Shown here piece by piece: positions 42,454 to 51,299 of a stretch of 64,000 bases of DNA. The notes under the pieces were generated by a model. It was not told the origin of the DNA and did not search any database. It saw only the letters and a program-made list of their open reading frames with translations. The position numbers and the translations under genes were made by a program. Within the stretch, counting starts at the first letter, position 1. The number at the start of each line of letters is the position of its first letter. Source of the stretch: Haloarcula rubripromontorii (GTDB taxonomy: Archaea; Halobacteriota; Halobacteria; Halobacteriales; Haloarculaceae); NCBI RefSeq assembly GCF_001280425.1, contig NZ_LIUF01000001.1:248001-312000 (forward strand). The letters run 5' to 3'.

Positions 42454-42810
42454 TTACCGGCCACGCGCGGGATCGTCGGCACTGTGCCGGTCGAGCGTCG
42501 GAACCGCGTAGCAGTGGCGACACTCCCGCGCTCGTGCGTAGTCCGAGTCGATCTTGTTGATGCAGTTGTCTTGGCAGATGCAGCACCGGTACGCGGTGTA
42601 CTCGGACCAGTCGATAGAACCGGGAATCTCCGGCTTGTGTTCCTGCGGCAGGTTCTCACGACCGGAGCCACGTTTCGACGGACTCGGAACCGGTGGCGAT
42701 GTCTCTCGGAACTCTGAGTCGGTCACCGGAACCACCTCGTGAGAACAGCCTGAGCCGCAGTAAACGCCAGACGGCGGCAGGGTCCGCAAGGTTCGCTTGC
42801 GAGTTGACAA
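42454..42810 (-). CDS. possible Cys-rich small protein upstream of rep
   Basis: This frame of up to 118 residues opens with TTG (42810); a GTG at 42726 would give 90 residues. Cys residues occur in groups: YCGSGCSHE, YRCCICQDNCINK and CRHCYAVP, so the C-terminal part could be a zinc domain. It lies on the same strand as rep and may be the first gene of its operon. The uncertain start and the basic, Pro-rich middle lower confidence. Confidence 0.45.
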   Translation of the reverse strand: MSTRKRTLRTLPPSGVYCGSGCSHEVVPVTDSEFRETSPPVPSPSKRGSGRENLPQEHKPEIPGSIDWSEYTAYRCCICQDNCINKIDSDYARARECRHCYAVPTLDRHSADDPARGR

Positions 42811-42909
42811 ATACTTCCTTCAACGGCACTTTTCAATTCCGCCGAAATCGACGAATTACGGCGCTGTAGCTCCGGTTCTGGTAAAGCCAAGAACGGGGAG
42901 AACTCAGTA

Positions 42910-42938
42910 TGGGCCAACGCGGATTTGAACCGCGAACC
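42910..42938. repeat. att-like copy 2: tRNA-Ile 3' end, 29 bases
   Basis: The 29 bases beginning TGGGCCAACGCGGATTTGAA are identical to 52032-52060 in the tRNA-Ile gene and include its whole T arm and acceptor 3' strand. It is a partial tRNA, not a functional one. It separates element A from element B. Confidence 0.9.
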
Positions 42939-43018
42939 AGACCCGCAGACAGCGACAGCATCCACAGCAAAAATTACCGCTACCACTCACTATCATCGAA
43001 CTGCGCGGGAGTGTTCCA

Positions 43019-44029
43019 ATGTCTGAAATCGATGGGATACTTCCCGACGATGCATTGAAAATGTATCTGGATGAACGCCGCAGAGAAGTGAGCGAAGCAA
43101 CCCTCGACTCTCACAAATACCGTCTCAACCACTTCGTCCAATGGATGAAAGAAACACCCGACATCGAAGAAACAGACGACCTTACTGGACGCAAACTCCA
43201 CGAGTTCAAAATGTGGAGACGGAAAGGCGGTGAACTGAACAATGTCAGTATGCATACGCAACTGTCGACACTGCGTGTGTTCATCCAATTCCTCGAACGG
43301 ATTGATGCGGTCCACTCTAACCTGCATGAGTCCATCGACATCCCATCCCTCAACGGTGATGACCAACGGTCCTCATTAGTGGCAAAAGAACGTGCAGACG
43401 CCATTGAGTCCTACTTAGAACGGTACGAATACGCAGCGATGAACCACGTCATATTCCGAATACTGTGGCGCACGGGAATGCGTATTGGAACAATGGTATC
43501 CCTTGATGTGAGTGACTACAATCGAACAGAACGGAAGTTGCACGTCCGACACCGTGAAGAGACGCCGTTGAAGAAGCAAGAGGACGGTGAGCGTATCATT
43601 GCCCTTAACGCTCATACGTGTGCTATACTCGATGATTGGATAGACGACGTACGACCTAATGTAACGGACGAGCATGGTCGTGAGCCGCTTGTTTGTACTG
43701 AAACAGCCCGTGCTTCCACGTCGACGTTACGACGGCACGTGTACCGACTCACACAGCCCTGCTTGCATAGTGAGTGTCCACACGACACTAATCCCGACGA
43801 CTGTGAGACATCGGGCTATACGAACAAGCCAAGTGGGTGTCCATCGATTCGACCACCCCATGATATTCGTCGTGGCGCGATTACTCACTTCCTCTCACAG
43901 AACGATATTCCTGTAGAAGCTATCCGTGATAGGAGTGATGTGAGTGAAGGTGTGTTGGAAGACCACTACGATGTTCGCTCAGAAGACGAGAAGGCAGAGC
44001 AACGGAGAGAACACTTCTCAGATGAATGA
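43019..44029 (+). CDS. tyrosine recombinase (integrase) of element B
   Basis: This is a 336-residue integrase 80 bases inside the left att. The core-binding domain starts ALKMYLDERRREVSEATLDSHK. Catalytic residues are Arg in RILWRTGMRIGTMVSL, H-x-x-R in PPHDIRRGAITHF and Tyr in VLEDHYD (near residue 317). The Cys-rich insert CLHSECPHDTNPDDCE with SGCPS matches that of the element A integrase. The two proteins align over their full length, so two related elements used the same tRNA gene. It would cut and join at the tRNA-Ile 3' end. Confidence 0.92.
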   Translation: MSEIDGILPDDALKMYLDERRREVSEATLDSHKYRLNHFVQWMKETPDIEETDDLTGRKLHEFKMWRRKGGELNNVSMHTQLSTLRVFIQFLERIDAVHSNLHESIDIPSLNGDDQRSSLVAKERADAIESYLERYEYAAMNHVIFRILWRTGMRIGTMVSLDVSDYNRTERKLHVRHREETPLKKQEDGERIIALNAHTCAILDDWIDDVRPNVTDEHGREPLVCTETARASTSTLRRHVYRLTQPCLHSECPHDTNPDDCETSGYTNKPSGCPSIRPPHDIRRGAITHFLSQNDIPVEAIRDRSDVSEGVLEDHYDVRSEDEKAEQRREHFSDE

Positions 44030-44493
44030 TTGATTGACTGTCACATAGCATCTATTCAATATTTTTGGACCGTACAAAGAACGACTTAGCCACAGGTAGG
44101 TGGATAGTGGGGCGGCTTGCTAACATCAAAAGCACAGCGGTTGCTAAGTTTGGAACTGCAGAAGTGGTGAAAAAAGGGGACAACTACATATGTTAATAGT
44201 ATGTTGCTGTCCGCTTTCTGAGAACATGATGGATGGAACGGTCCACGGGTTTTTCGACAGTGGTCCAATCACGTGATTGCTGGCTGATTCAGCCGCCCTT
44301 TCGCGACACCTGTGTCCCAGTGTAGAAGGATTATACGTCTTCCCGACTACCAGTGATTACACTCGGTGACCTACGACAAAAAAGGATGAACCGTCGTAGT
44401 ATCGGACTGTTGTAGTTCACTCCTGATACTGCGGTCAGGTTTCATCCTTGACCATCGTCGTAGCGAAAAACCAATACCGAGGTCTTGACAGCC
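44030..44493. other. non-coding region with palindrome and stem-loops, candidate origin of element B
   Basis: No gene is supported in these 464 bases. CAATCACGTGATTG (44266-44279) is a perfect 14-base palindrome. CTACGAC (44371-44377) pairs with GTCGTAG (44393-44399), and GTCGTAG occurs again at 44457-44463. AAGGATGAA (44382-44390) pairs with TTCATCCTT (44441-44449). Nested inverted repeats in AT-rich DNA just upstream of a replicative primase fit a replication origin or an operator set. Confidence 0.5.
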
Positions 44494-47478
44494 ATGAGCA
44501 TACACAAACAGCACCAGCCACAGCGACAGCGCCAAAGTGATAATCAAGACCTGCACCGACGATGTGTGAGATTTGCAGTCAGTGCCCACAAGTTTCTGTA
44601 CCCGTCAGAGGATGTGGGCATCCACTATATCAGTGGTGAGGAAATCGTTAATCAGGCAGTTGCCAACGGATATGAGCAATCTCATTTCGAGACGTATCTT
44701 ACCAAAGTCGACGTAGATGCAGTCAACAAGGAAATTGGACCGACCAAGGATATTGGTGTCCAAGCCACTGTGCAGAACACTACACGTGAAGAACGAGCTG
44801 CAGAACTTCGTCGGTTTGGTATTGCGTTTGAGCGTGATATCAAGCTTGTTCCAACAAAAGAGAAGAAACCACTGTACGCTACGAAGGGTACTTCCATAGA
44901 CGAGGTTATCGAGGATGAAGATTTCTACGATATAGACGATGCTGCGAGGTTGTTGTGTGATGGAACATTCGACGGATTCTATCTCGTGTGTGGACGTGAG
45001 GAGTTCAATACTGAGGGTATCGTACTGCTTGATTATGATAACGTTTCACGATACGGTGGTGACGATCTTGACGACACACTCCGTATCCGTTCAGGTTCAG
45101 GAGAAGGATTCCACGACTACTTCATAGGCGAATTTCAGCGAGGAGCACGCGGTCTGGATACTGACTTTCATGTTCAGAATCAAGGTGGTGTGGTCCCTGG
45201 TTCGGACCACTCATCGGGGGGTATCTACACTGTTGAGCAGTCTCGTCCCATTGCACGTCTAAAACGCTCACAGTTACCCGAAGAACTTCGTCCAGCCACG
45301 GGCGATACCAGTGACCAAGACGTAAGTCCATCCAAGTCTTCTGACGAAAATCTTCCTGCATCAGTCATAGAAAACGGTCAGTTTACGAATGAGGTTGGTA
45401 TCTCGCTATCAACCATTCGTGAACGAGATTCTGATGTTGATGACCTCCTTTCGAATCTTGAGCCTACTTCCGTTACTGTGGGTACACCACAAGGTGCATC
45501 CAGTCCAACCCCGTCAGAATATGATGCGAAACTCGCTGGTAAACTGAAATTCCATCGGTTCACCGACACAGATACAGAGAGGATCATCGAAGAGTACCGC
45601 AGGCCTTCAGAACGCGGTCATGGCAGCAAGTACGTTTCACGAACGGTCAGGGAATGCCCAGTATCTGATATCGCGGATTACAGTGATTGGTTCGTCCACG
45701 ATTTACCTCCAAAGGCAACTCACAGCGATGGTGGAAAGAACGAACAAATAGATGAGTTCCGTAACCGTGTAACCAATCGATTAGTTGAGGCGTATGATTC
45801 AGAGGAAGACGTGCTCATTGAAGCACTACCCAGCCTGGGCAAATCATACGGAACAGTCATGGCTGCTGCACAATCCGAGGAACCAATCACGGTGTTGACA
45901 GCGCGACACGAGCTGTATGACCAATTCCGTGAGTGGTGCGACGAGTTTGACCTCACTGTTGAGCGCATCCCCTCATTCACCCATGACTGTCCGACATATG
46001 ATGGAGAGCACGGTGACGAGTGGCAGGACAAGGTGAACAGCGCGTACCAATCGGGAGTGAGCGCATCGAGGATACATAAGAGTGATCTACAATTGTTTGA
46101 TCAACGGCTACCTTGTCAAGCAGGCGATGAGCCGTGTCAGTTCAAACGGAAGTGGGATGACCTCAATGATGACGCTGACGTTCTTGTCGGCCACTATCGG
46201 CACGCCTACGCTCCAAAGAGTGTCAGTGACCGAACCGTCGTGATAGATGAATATGACTTGGAGGCATGGACGACTGAATTCACTGCCGACAGCGTGCACT
46301 CAATCGTCTCAGCATATCTTGATGGCAATAGTATTCCTGAGAGAGAGCTGTTCAATGCCGAAACGTTGGATGACCTTATGGAAATTCGTGGCGACTACAC
46401 GGGTCTACTGCCATCAAATGTCGGCAGTAAGGACGACTTCAACCAAGTTGTCGAATCAAATGGGCACACCGACGGCGATCTCATCGTAGAGACGATACTG
46501 ACTGCAGAGCGGATGGGTAATGGGTTTGAACGTGCACATCTTGGGACGGTTGATGGAAATGATCTTGTCGGAGTACGTAATCGGGAAAATGGTTCTGTGA
46601 CGTTGTTGAAACGGCCCGAGCTTGACGAAACAAATGGTATCATCTGTCTTGATGGTACGCCTATTCCCGAACTATGGGAGCTTGCACTTGGTCGGGAGAT
46701 AGATCATTGGCAGGCACTTTCGAAAACTGAGCGAACGACACTGTTGGATCAGCACGGCTACAATATTATTCAGCTCAATGACTCATACAAGCCATACAGT
46801 TCGGGTCAGTGGGTCACTCCACCACACGACCGTACACTGATGGAACTAATATCGGCATATGAAGATCAACAAGTCTCGGTCATTTCATCCGATAGTGCTT
46901 TGCATATTTATGAGGAAAGCGAGATGCTTGAAAACATCTCTAATACAGAGCACTTTGGCAATTTCGTAGGGTCAAATGAGTTCGAAGATGTGGCTGTTGG
47001 CTCGATTTTCGGTTCACCATCGAGATCCGATGGGTATGTGAAACGTATTGGGGCGTTAGCTAATGAAACTGTGACTGCTAACCGTGAGGACACTGATGGA
47101 CGAAACAAATCCGTCGACTACGGCGAGTTTGGTAACAAGGTCGTGAAACAATATCGGGAGATGGGTGTGTTCCAAGCCATCATGCGGTTTGGTCGCAACG
47201 ACGGTGTTGAGCCAAACGTCTACGTGAACACGTCATCAATCCCTGATTGGGTTCCAACAATTCGGCCCAAAGTTGCTGACCTATCGAGTTCTGCCATCAA
47301 GGTGTACGCAACGTTGGTTAACGCCGATGGCGGGCTGACCGCAACTGAAATCTGCGAGCAAACAGATATGTCTGAGAGACAGGAGCGACGGAGTCGTAGG
47401 ACTCTCATCAACAACGAGCTTGTCCAATCTGAGTCTCATCCCGAAGATGGTAGGAAGACTATCTACTACGTCAATTAA
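44494..47478 (+). CDS. primase-polymerase / helicase fusion protein of element B
   Basis: This is a 994-residue protein from ATG 44494. Residues 120-250 look like a bifunctional primase/polymerase domain: GIVLLDYDNV with Asp180 and Asp182, SGSGEGFHDYFI and GGVVPGSDHSSGGIYTV, matching the D-x-D, S-G-x-G-x-H-like and VVPGS motifs of the prim-pol family. Residues 440-600 carry a P loop EALPSLGKSYGTV and Walker B VVIDEYD, as in superfamily helicases with an S-L-G-K-S variant. The C-terminus (about 930-994) is a winged helix (LTATEICEQTDMSERQERRSR). It probably primes and unwinds DNA at the element origin. Codon use is AT-shifted against the host. Confidence 0.85.
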   Translation: MSIHKQHQPQRQRQSDNQDLHRRCVRFAVSAHKFLYPSEDVGIHYISGEEIVNQAVANGYEQSHFETYLTKVDVDAVNKEIGPTKDIGVQATVQNTTREERAAELRRFGIAFERDIKLVPTKEKKPLYATKGTSIDEVIEDEDFYDIDDAARLLCDGTFDGFYLVCGREEFNTEGIVLLDYDNVSRYGGDDLDDTLRIRSGSGEGFHDYFIGEFQRGARGLDTDFHVQNQGGVVPGSDHSSGGIYTVEQSRPIARLKRSQLPEELRPATGDTSDQDVSPSKSSDENLPASVIENGQFTNEVGISLSTIRERDSDVDDLLSNLEPTSVTVGTPQGASSPTPSEYDAKLAGKLKFHRFTDTDTERIIEEYRRPSERGHGSKYVSRTVRECPVSDIADYSDWFVHDLPPKATHSDGGKNEQIDEFRNRVTNRLVEAYDSEEDVLIEALPSLGKSYGTVMAAAQSEEPITVLTARHELYDQFREWCDEFDLTVERIPSFTHDCPTYDGEHGDEWQDKVNSAYQSGVSASRIHKSDLQLFDQRLPCQAGDEPCQFKRKWDDLNDDADVLVGHYRHAYAPKSVSDRTVVIDEYDLEAWTTEFTADSVHSIVSAYLDGNSIPERELFNAETLDDLMEIRGDYTGLLPSNVGSKDDFNQVVESNGHTDGDLIVETILTAERMGNGFERAHLGTVDGNDLVGVRNRENGSVTLLKRPELDETNGIICLDGTPIPELWELALGREIDHWQALSKTERTTLLDQHGYNIIQLNDSYKPYSSGQWVTPPHDRTLMELISAYEDQQVSVISSDSALHIYEESEMLENISNTEHFGNFVGSNEFEDVAVGSIFGSPSRSDGYVKRIGALANETVTANREDTDGRNKSVDYGEFGNKVVKQYREMGVFQAIMRFGRNDGVEPNVYVNTSSIPDWVPTIRPKVADLSSSAIKVYATLVNADGGLTATEICEQTDMSERQERRSRRTLINNELVQSESHPEDGRKTIYYVN

Positions 47479-47652
47479 TCCTAGTCGTGACTTGCTTATT
47501 CTCGACCCCATTAATTTCGTCTAATCAAAATTTCGAATAGATTGATATCAAATTCACATGACAAAATAATGACAGTAATCAAATATTTCTCATGGCCATC
47601 GAATATCTGTTGAATACCTGTAGATACACTGAGAGTGTGATGGGGTAATAGC

Positions 47653-49017
47653 CTACCAGTTTATTTCATATTCTATGTTATGTATGGTCATTGGGATTGT
47701 ATCTGCAAATTCGCTGATTTCAGTGATCAGGAATCTAACGGTATCATACTCTTTGGGTGATGATCGAGGATGGTGATCACGCATTCGGGCAGGAATTAGT
47801 TGATAGTCACAGATCCCGCCTGTGGTGCTTAGTTCCATTAGTTGAGTGAGTTCCTCGTCTCGGTTATGGAATGGGTTTCGACAGACCGCACCTGAGATCC
47901 ACTCTTCGTCCCCGATTTCGTGGTGTGATTCAACAAGATCAATTGTGTCTGCAGGAATATTGGATGGTTCGGGATACCCGACTTTTTCAATGTCAATAGA
48001 TTTCGCATTGTCGAAATATACTCCACTCTTTTCAGTGAATTCGTCTATAGGTTGCGTATTAATCGGTATTCCATCGAGTAACAATTCTATTGATAATCTT
48101 CGGCACTTTTCAGAATTTGTGTATCTCTCAACGTGCATTATCACGGTCGTATTAGGATACACATAGCTCAGTTCCCCCACGAAAATCGCTTGTTCAGTCT
48201 TGTAGGCCTGAAATTCTACATCAGGTGGGATAGTTGAATAACGGTAGTCTTGATTACTCACTGCACTGAGAAAGTTTTCATACCCTTTACCAAACCAAGC
48301 TCCACCCTGCTGATGAATCGTGAAGTGATTAGAATCTGTATCGATCTCGAATTCTTCAAAGAATGTAGATAATATATCAATAGCTGAGTTCAACTTTATG
48401 CCAGTAAGTCGAACCGACGTTTGATACGGGTCTGTAGGCCAGTAAACCTTCGAGAAAGTACATGCCTCAGCTATATGCCCGTCATCGATGTTAGTGAAAT
48501 ATACCGAAGGTTGATTTGGAAAGTCAACATCGATAGAATCTTTTGATTCAGTATTTTCAGCAGTATTTATATTACTTGATTCTTCAGGCTGTGTGTTATT
48601 TAGTCTTTCAGCGATTTCTCGCCCATGTAGATAAGTTGTTGTTGAGCCTTGTCTTGTAGGGTATACTGGGATTTGATCTTGCTCATAACTGTGTAGACCA
48701 TTGCTCTCATCAACAGAGAACGAAATAATCCGCTTTCCCTCATACTCATGCTCAGTCATATCGAACGATATTCGAGGTTCCACGAGTTGCGCTATTACTT
48801 GGTTGATTGACTCTTCTACCTGGGATGGATTCTCTACATTTTGTACATCAACAATTTCTCCATCATCCTCGGTGATTCCAAGTACCAGAATCCCACCACC
48901 TGAATTCGTTAGAGCAACCAACTCTTCTGCGAGATCGCTACTCTCGGCTCTTGCATCTTTGTATTCAAGAGCCTCGTTTTCATTTGCACTATTTTTTACA
49001 TATTTCAAGGGGTCCAT
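47653..49017 (-). CDS. Schlafen/AlbA_2-domain protein, possible defence effector
   Basis: This is a 454-residue protein. The N-terminal 120 residues match the AlbA_2 (Schlafen-type) domain: ENEALEYKDARAES, ELVALTNSGGGILVLGITEDDGEIV and a following strand-helix pair. In prokaryotes these domains bind nucleic acid or NTPs and occur in regulators, and Schlafen proteins in eukaryotes cleave tRNA. The remaining 300 residues are an unrecognised module, rich in Tyr and Asn, without membrane segments. The gene is strongly AT-rich. It is divergent from a small membrane protein, sharing a 75-base promoter region. A defence role is inference. Confidence 0.82.
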   Translation of the reverse strand: MDPLKYVKNSANENEALEYKDARAESSDLAEELVALTNSGGGILVLGITEDDGEIVDVQNVENPSQVEESINQVIAQLVEPRISFDMTEHEYEGKRIISFSVDESNGLHSYEQDQIPVYPTRQGSTTTYLHGREIAERLNNTQPEESSNINTAENTESKDSIDVDFPNQPSVYFTNIDDGHIAEACTFSKVYWPTDPYQTSVRLTGIKLNSAIDILSTFFEEFEIDTDSNHFTIHQQGGAWFGKGYENFLSAVSNQDYRYSTIPPDVEFQAYKTEQAIFVGELSYVYPNTTVIMHVERYTNSEKCRRLSIELLLDGIPINTQPIDEFTEKSGVYFDNAKSIDIEKVGYPEPSNIPADTIDLVESHHEIGDEEWISGAVCRNPFHNRDEELTQLMELSTTGGICDYQLIPARMRDHHPRSSPKEYDTVRFLITEISEFADTIPMTIHNIEYEINW

Positions 49018-49091
49018 AGTGTATCTAATCTTTTCAGAAGCAGGTTCAAATATTGAGGGGACAATTATGAGATGAAGACACCTACGACCTT

Positions 49092-49325
49092 GTGAGGGAG
49101 TTTATCGAAGGTGAGTCAATCGAAAGTTCGGCAAGTAACCAACCATCTTCAGATAAGACTGATGAACAAACATCGGGTTCGCAGATAGTCGATATTCAGG
49201 ACAGTGACGGAGTTGATCAAGAAACGTCGACCTCAGAAGCAGTTGTTGCAGTCATTCAAGGACTCCTTGCACTTGCTGTCGTCATCGGTGTACTATATTT
49301 GATTGTCATGACCCTTCTTTTCTGA
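49092..49325 (+). CDS. small C-tail-anchored membrane protein
   Basis: This is a 77-residue protein with a GTG start at 49092. A frame extending upstream (DEDTYDLV) lacks a start codon because of a TGA at 49068-49070. The first 48 residues are polar and acidic (Ser, Asp, Gln, Thr-rich), followed by one C-terminal helix AVVAVIQGLLALAVVIGVLYLIVMTLLF. A cytoplasmic tail with a C-terminal anchor suggests a membrane sensor or anchor for a partner. It is divergent from the Schlafen-type gene, which might be that partner. Confidence 0.6.
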   Translation: MREFIEGESIESSASNQPSSDKTDEQTSGSQIVDIQDSDGVDQETSTSEAVVAVIQGLLALAVVIGVLYLIVMTLLF

Positions 49326-49687
49326 GTTTGTTCAACAAATCGTGTAGCTCAAAACTCCCACTCAAACGGTACATCATATCGAACAAGCACGGTTTCAAGC
49401 ACTTATTCGAGGGAACACTATCTGGACAAAGAGCGGGTCCGTGATCCCCTCCACCATGCTATCATACTGGGATTACCATACTATCTTTCGTTGGGGGTTG
49501 AATACTACGCGTGCGCGCACATCGCGTAACACATCGCTATCGGTTAGATCATCAGTCCTCGGTTTGTTACGACAATTATCGAGTCCGGGAACCCACAAAT
49601 TGATCAACTTATACGTTCAACAGTAACTCAACACACACCGCATTCATTACAAATATGATAAATAAGCTATCGTTCCGTGCTTTGGAA
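49326..49687. other. AT-rich gap without supported gene
   Basis: This 362-base stretch has mixed composition, an alternating GCGTGCGCGCAC string near 49508-49519 and a short 61-codon frame with no convincing start. It may hold the 3' ends of the flanking transcripts; nothing else could be supported. Confidence 0.4.
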
Positions 49688-50242
49688 CTAAGTTGGTTGA
49701 TTTCCTACTACGGTAGAGCAACAGGTTATCTGGTCTATGAGCTGAAGAAGGAATCCGCTGATTAGAAGCATTAATCCTAGTTTGTACATCCATTTTCTCT
49801 CAACCTTTTTATACCTGTTTCTCACATGACGTATTTTGAGGCTTTGGCTGTCGTAATCGTCATCGTCGTCGCGCTCTGACGGTGAAGGAGTGGTCATATT
49901 GGCGCTACCGTTGGGTTGCTCCGTAATCCAATATTCCATTTGTTCTGCGTCCCAGTATATTCTGTCACTCGCGAAAACCACGGTATCGTTGCTGGTTATT
50001 TTCTCGTCATAAAAATTATTAATGAACCATCTCATTGGATAGAACTTCCAGCCCTTCACTTGGGTCTCTCCTCCTTCTCGACTCTCAATCTTTTTTAGAC
50101 CGTAATTCACGCCAGTATACATTGGATCAAGCGACCTGATCAATTTTTCCAGCGGACGGTATTCAGGTCCCAGTATCAGGATTGCACCAAAAATATCTAG
50201 CAATAGCCCCAGTATTGTCAGGAGTCCCATTGCAAGAATCAT
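49688..50242 (-). CDS. two-helix membrane protein of element B
   Basis: This is a 184-residue protein from ATG 50242 (MILAMGLLTILGLLLDIFGA). The upstream ATG at 50365 would add 41 residues unlike a membrane protein. The first helix (about 3-24) is followed by a cytoplasmic loop of about 120 residues with basic and aromatic residues (KKIESREGGETQVKGWKFYP, WFINNFYDEKI), an acidic stretch SERDDDDDYD and a second helix WMYKLGLMLLISGFLLQLI near 155. It resembles no transporter or receptor. It lies between two AT-rich gaps on the strand of the Schlafen-type gene. Confidence 0.7.
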   Translation of the reverse strand: MILAMGLLTILGLLLDIFGAILILGPEYRPLEKLIRSLDPMYTGVNYGLKKIESREGGETQVKGWKFYPMRWFINNFYDEKITSNDTVVFASDRIYWDAEQMEYWITEQPNGSANMTTPSPSERDDDDDYDSQSLKIRHVRNRYKKVERKWMYKLGLMLLISGFLLQLIDQITCCSTVVGNQPT

Positions 50243-50771
50243 TTGAATGGTGACAGGTAAAGTAGTGGCCTTGGAGCATGACGAGTGAATTAGTGGAAAG
50301 TTGTATGGTTGTAATCTGACTGGGAGCATCGACGTTTTACTACACTGATCTTTCCCACCGTTCACGTGCTCACTGTCCTGTCGTAACTTGATTCACCCCA
50401 AACAGCATCCCAATGCTGAATTGGTTCGTGTCGTGTGGGTTACTCGACTCGGTGGGCGTAGCGGTTAGCGCCCACCGTGAGAGTACCCACCGACCGAACC
50501 ACCCACTACTCCCGTCGCACCAGGTCACTGCATCCACGACAGCGTCACGAATTGATACACAGTCAGTGGTGCAACGGCCAGCCCGTCGATGGTGAGAGAA
50601 CAGTGGATGGACCTAAGCACATGCTCACAGACACATCTCCTTAGTTGTGAGCATGATACCACAACTGCCATCATATCGTCAAAATACAATCGATAAGAGT
50701 TTGAATTAACCGATCTTATCAGATGCTGTGTAGTTCTAGGTCAAAAATCACCGATACAGCTTACAACCTTG
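50243..50771. other. intergenic region with two strong inverted repeats
   Basis: No gene is supported. CGGTGGGCG (50450-50458) and CGCCCACCG (50469-50477) form a nine-base stem with a ten-base loop. CATGCTCACA (50620-50629) and TGTGAGCATG (50646-50655) form a perfect ten-base stem with a 16-base loop. These could be regulatory RNAs, terminators or parts of an origin. Confidence 0.5.
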
Positions 50772-51299
50772 TTAGAAGTCCGTGGACAGGTCTATTGATT
50801 TGTACCGACTGTCAATGTTTGAAAGCCGTCCGTCCATCGCATACAGTCCACCGACTGAAGTACGCCAAACCTCAGTCTCCTTGATTCCGAATTTCGGTGA
50901 AACCCTGACACCGATTTGGCGACTAAGTGCAGGAAACATCTCATTCATGAAGTGCTTGAACCACTGGAATTCATAGTGGTCCATCATACCAGTACTCATC
51001 CATTCTACCGACGTTGCAGCTGCATCGTTGTCTTTGGCATCGTGGCACTGCCGACACAGTGTGTGAAGATTCGAAATGCGCTCAGAGCCACCTACGCCTC
51101 GTGGAACGATGTGATCAATATCAAGTGACTGTGCCAGCACCTGTGGCTTTCCACAGTTGGTACATTGGTAGTTATCGCGCTTCAGAACAACATCTCGCAA
51201 CTCACTGAATTCCGTTAGATTGGATTGATTGTTGTTCTCTGATTCAGTGTCATTGTTATCTTGGTTCGAGTCGTCGTGTTTGTGGTGTTCTGAGGACAT
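50772..51299 (-). CDS. HNH endonuclease
   Basis: This is a 175-residue protein. The first 30 residues are an Asn/Asp/His-rich disordered tail. The nuclease domain starts at LRDVVLKRDNYQCTNCGKPQV; the HNH core is DIDHIVPRGVGGSERISNLHTLCRQCHDAK, with the zinc Cys pairs CTNC and CRQC and the catalytic His in IDHI. Residues 90-175 are an extra helical C-terminal part. Similar HNH proteins act in homing, restriction or DNA packaging. Here it sits alone on the element near the right end, so a defence or mobility role is possible. Confidence 0.85.
   Translation of the reverse strand: MSSEHHKHDDSNQDNNDTESENNNQSNLTEFSELRDVVLKRDNYQCTNCGKPQVLAQSLDIDHIVPRGVGGSERISNLHTLCRQCHDAKDNDAAATSVEWMSTGMMDHYEFQWFKHFMNEMFPALSRQIGVRVSPKFGIKETEVWRTSVGGLYAMDGRLSNIDSRYKSIDLSTDF

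Larger units (their letters stand above)
37044..42938. mobile_element. integrated element A (plasmid- or pleolipovirus-like)
   Basis: The element is bounded on the left by the last 13 bases of the tRNA-Ile sequence (37044-37056) and on the right by the 29-base copy at 42910-42938. It encodes a tyrosine integrase next to the left end, two Cys-rich small proteins, a winged-helix regulator, a cargo gene and a 618-residue HUH-type replication protein. No capsid, spike, packaging or conjugation gene was seen, so it looks like an integrated small plasmid or a satellite. The 13-base core resembles the short att cores known for SNJ2-type integrases. Confidence 0.75.

Noticed and set aside
42910-42938. 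tRNA gene
   Set aside because: Only the T arm and 3' acceptor strand are present; it is a 29-base att copy, not a tRNA.
37044-42938. Complete pleolipovirus provirus
   Set aside because: Rep and integrase resemble those of such viruses, but no spike, matrix or ATPase gene was found, so only a plasmid- or satellite-like element is claimed.
45122-49017. CRISPR array or long repeat in element B
   Set aside because: No regular repeat-spacer spacing was seen anywhere in the window; only short inverted repeats are present.
49441-49626. 61-codon frame in element B
   Set aside because: It has a GTG start without promoter, a composition unlike its neighbours and no recognisable feature.
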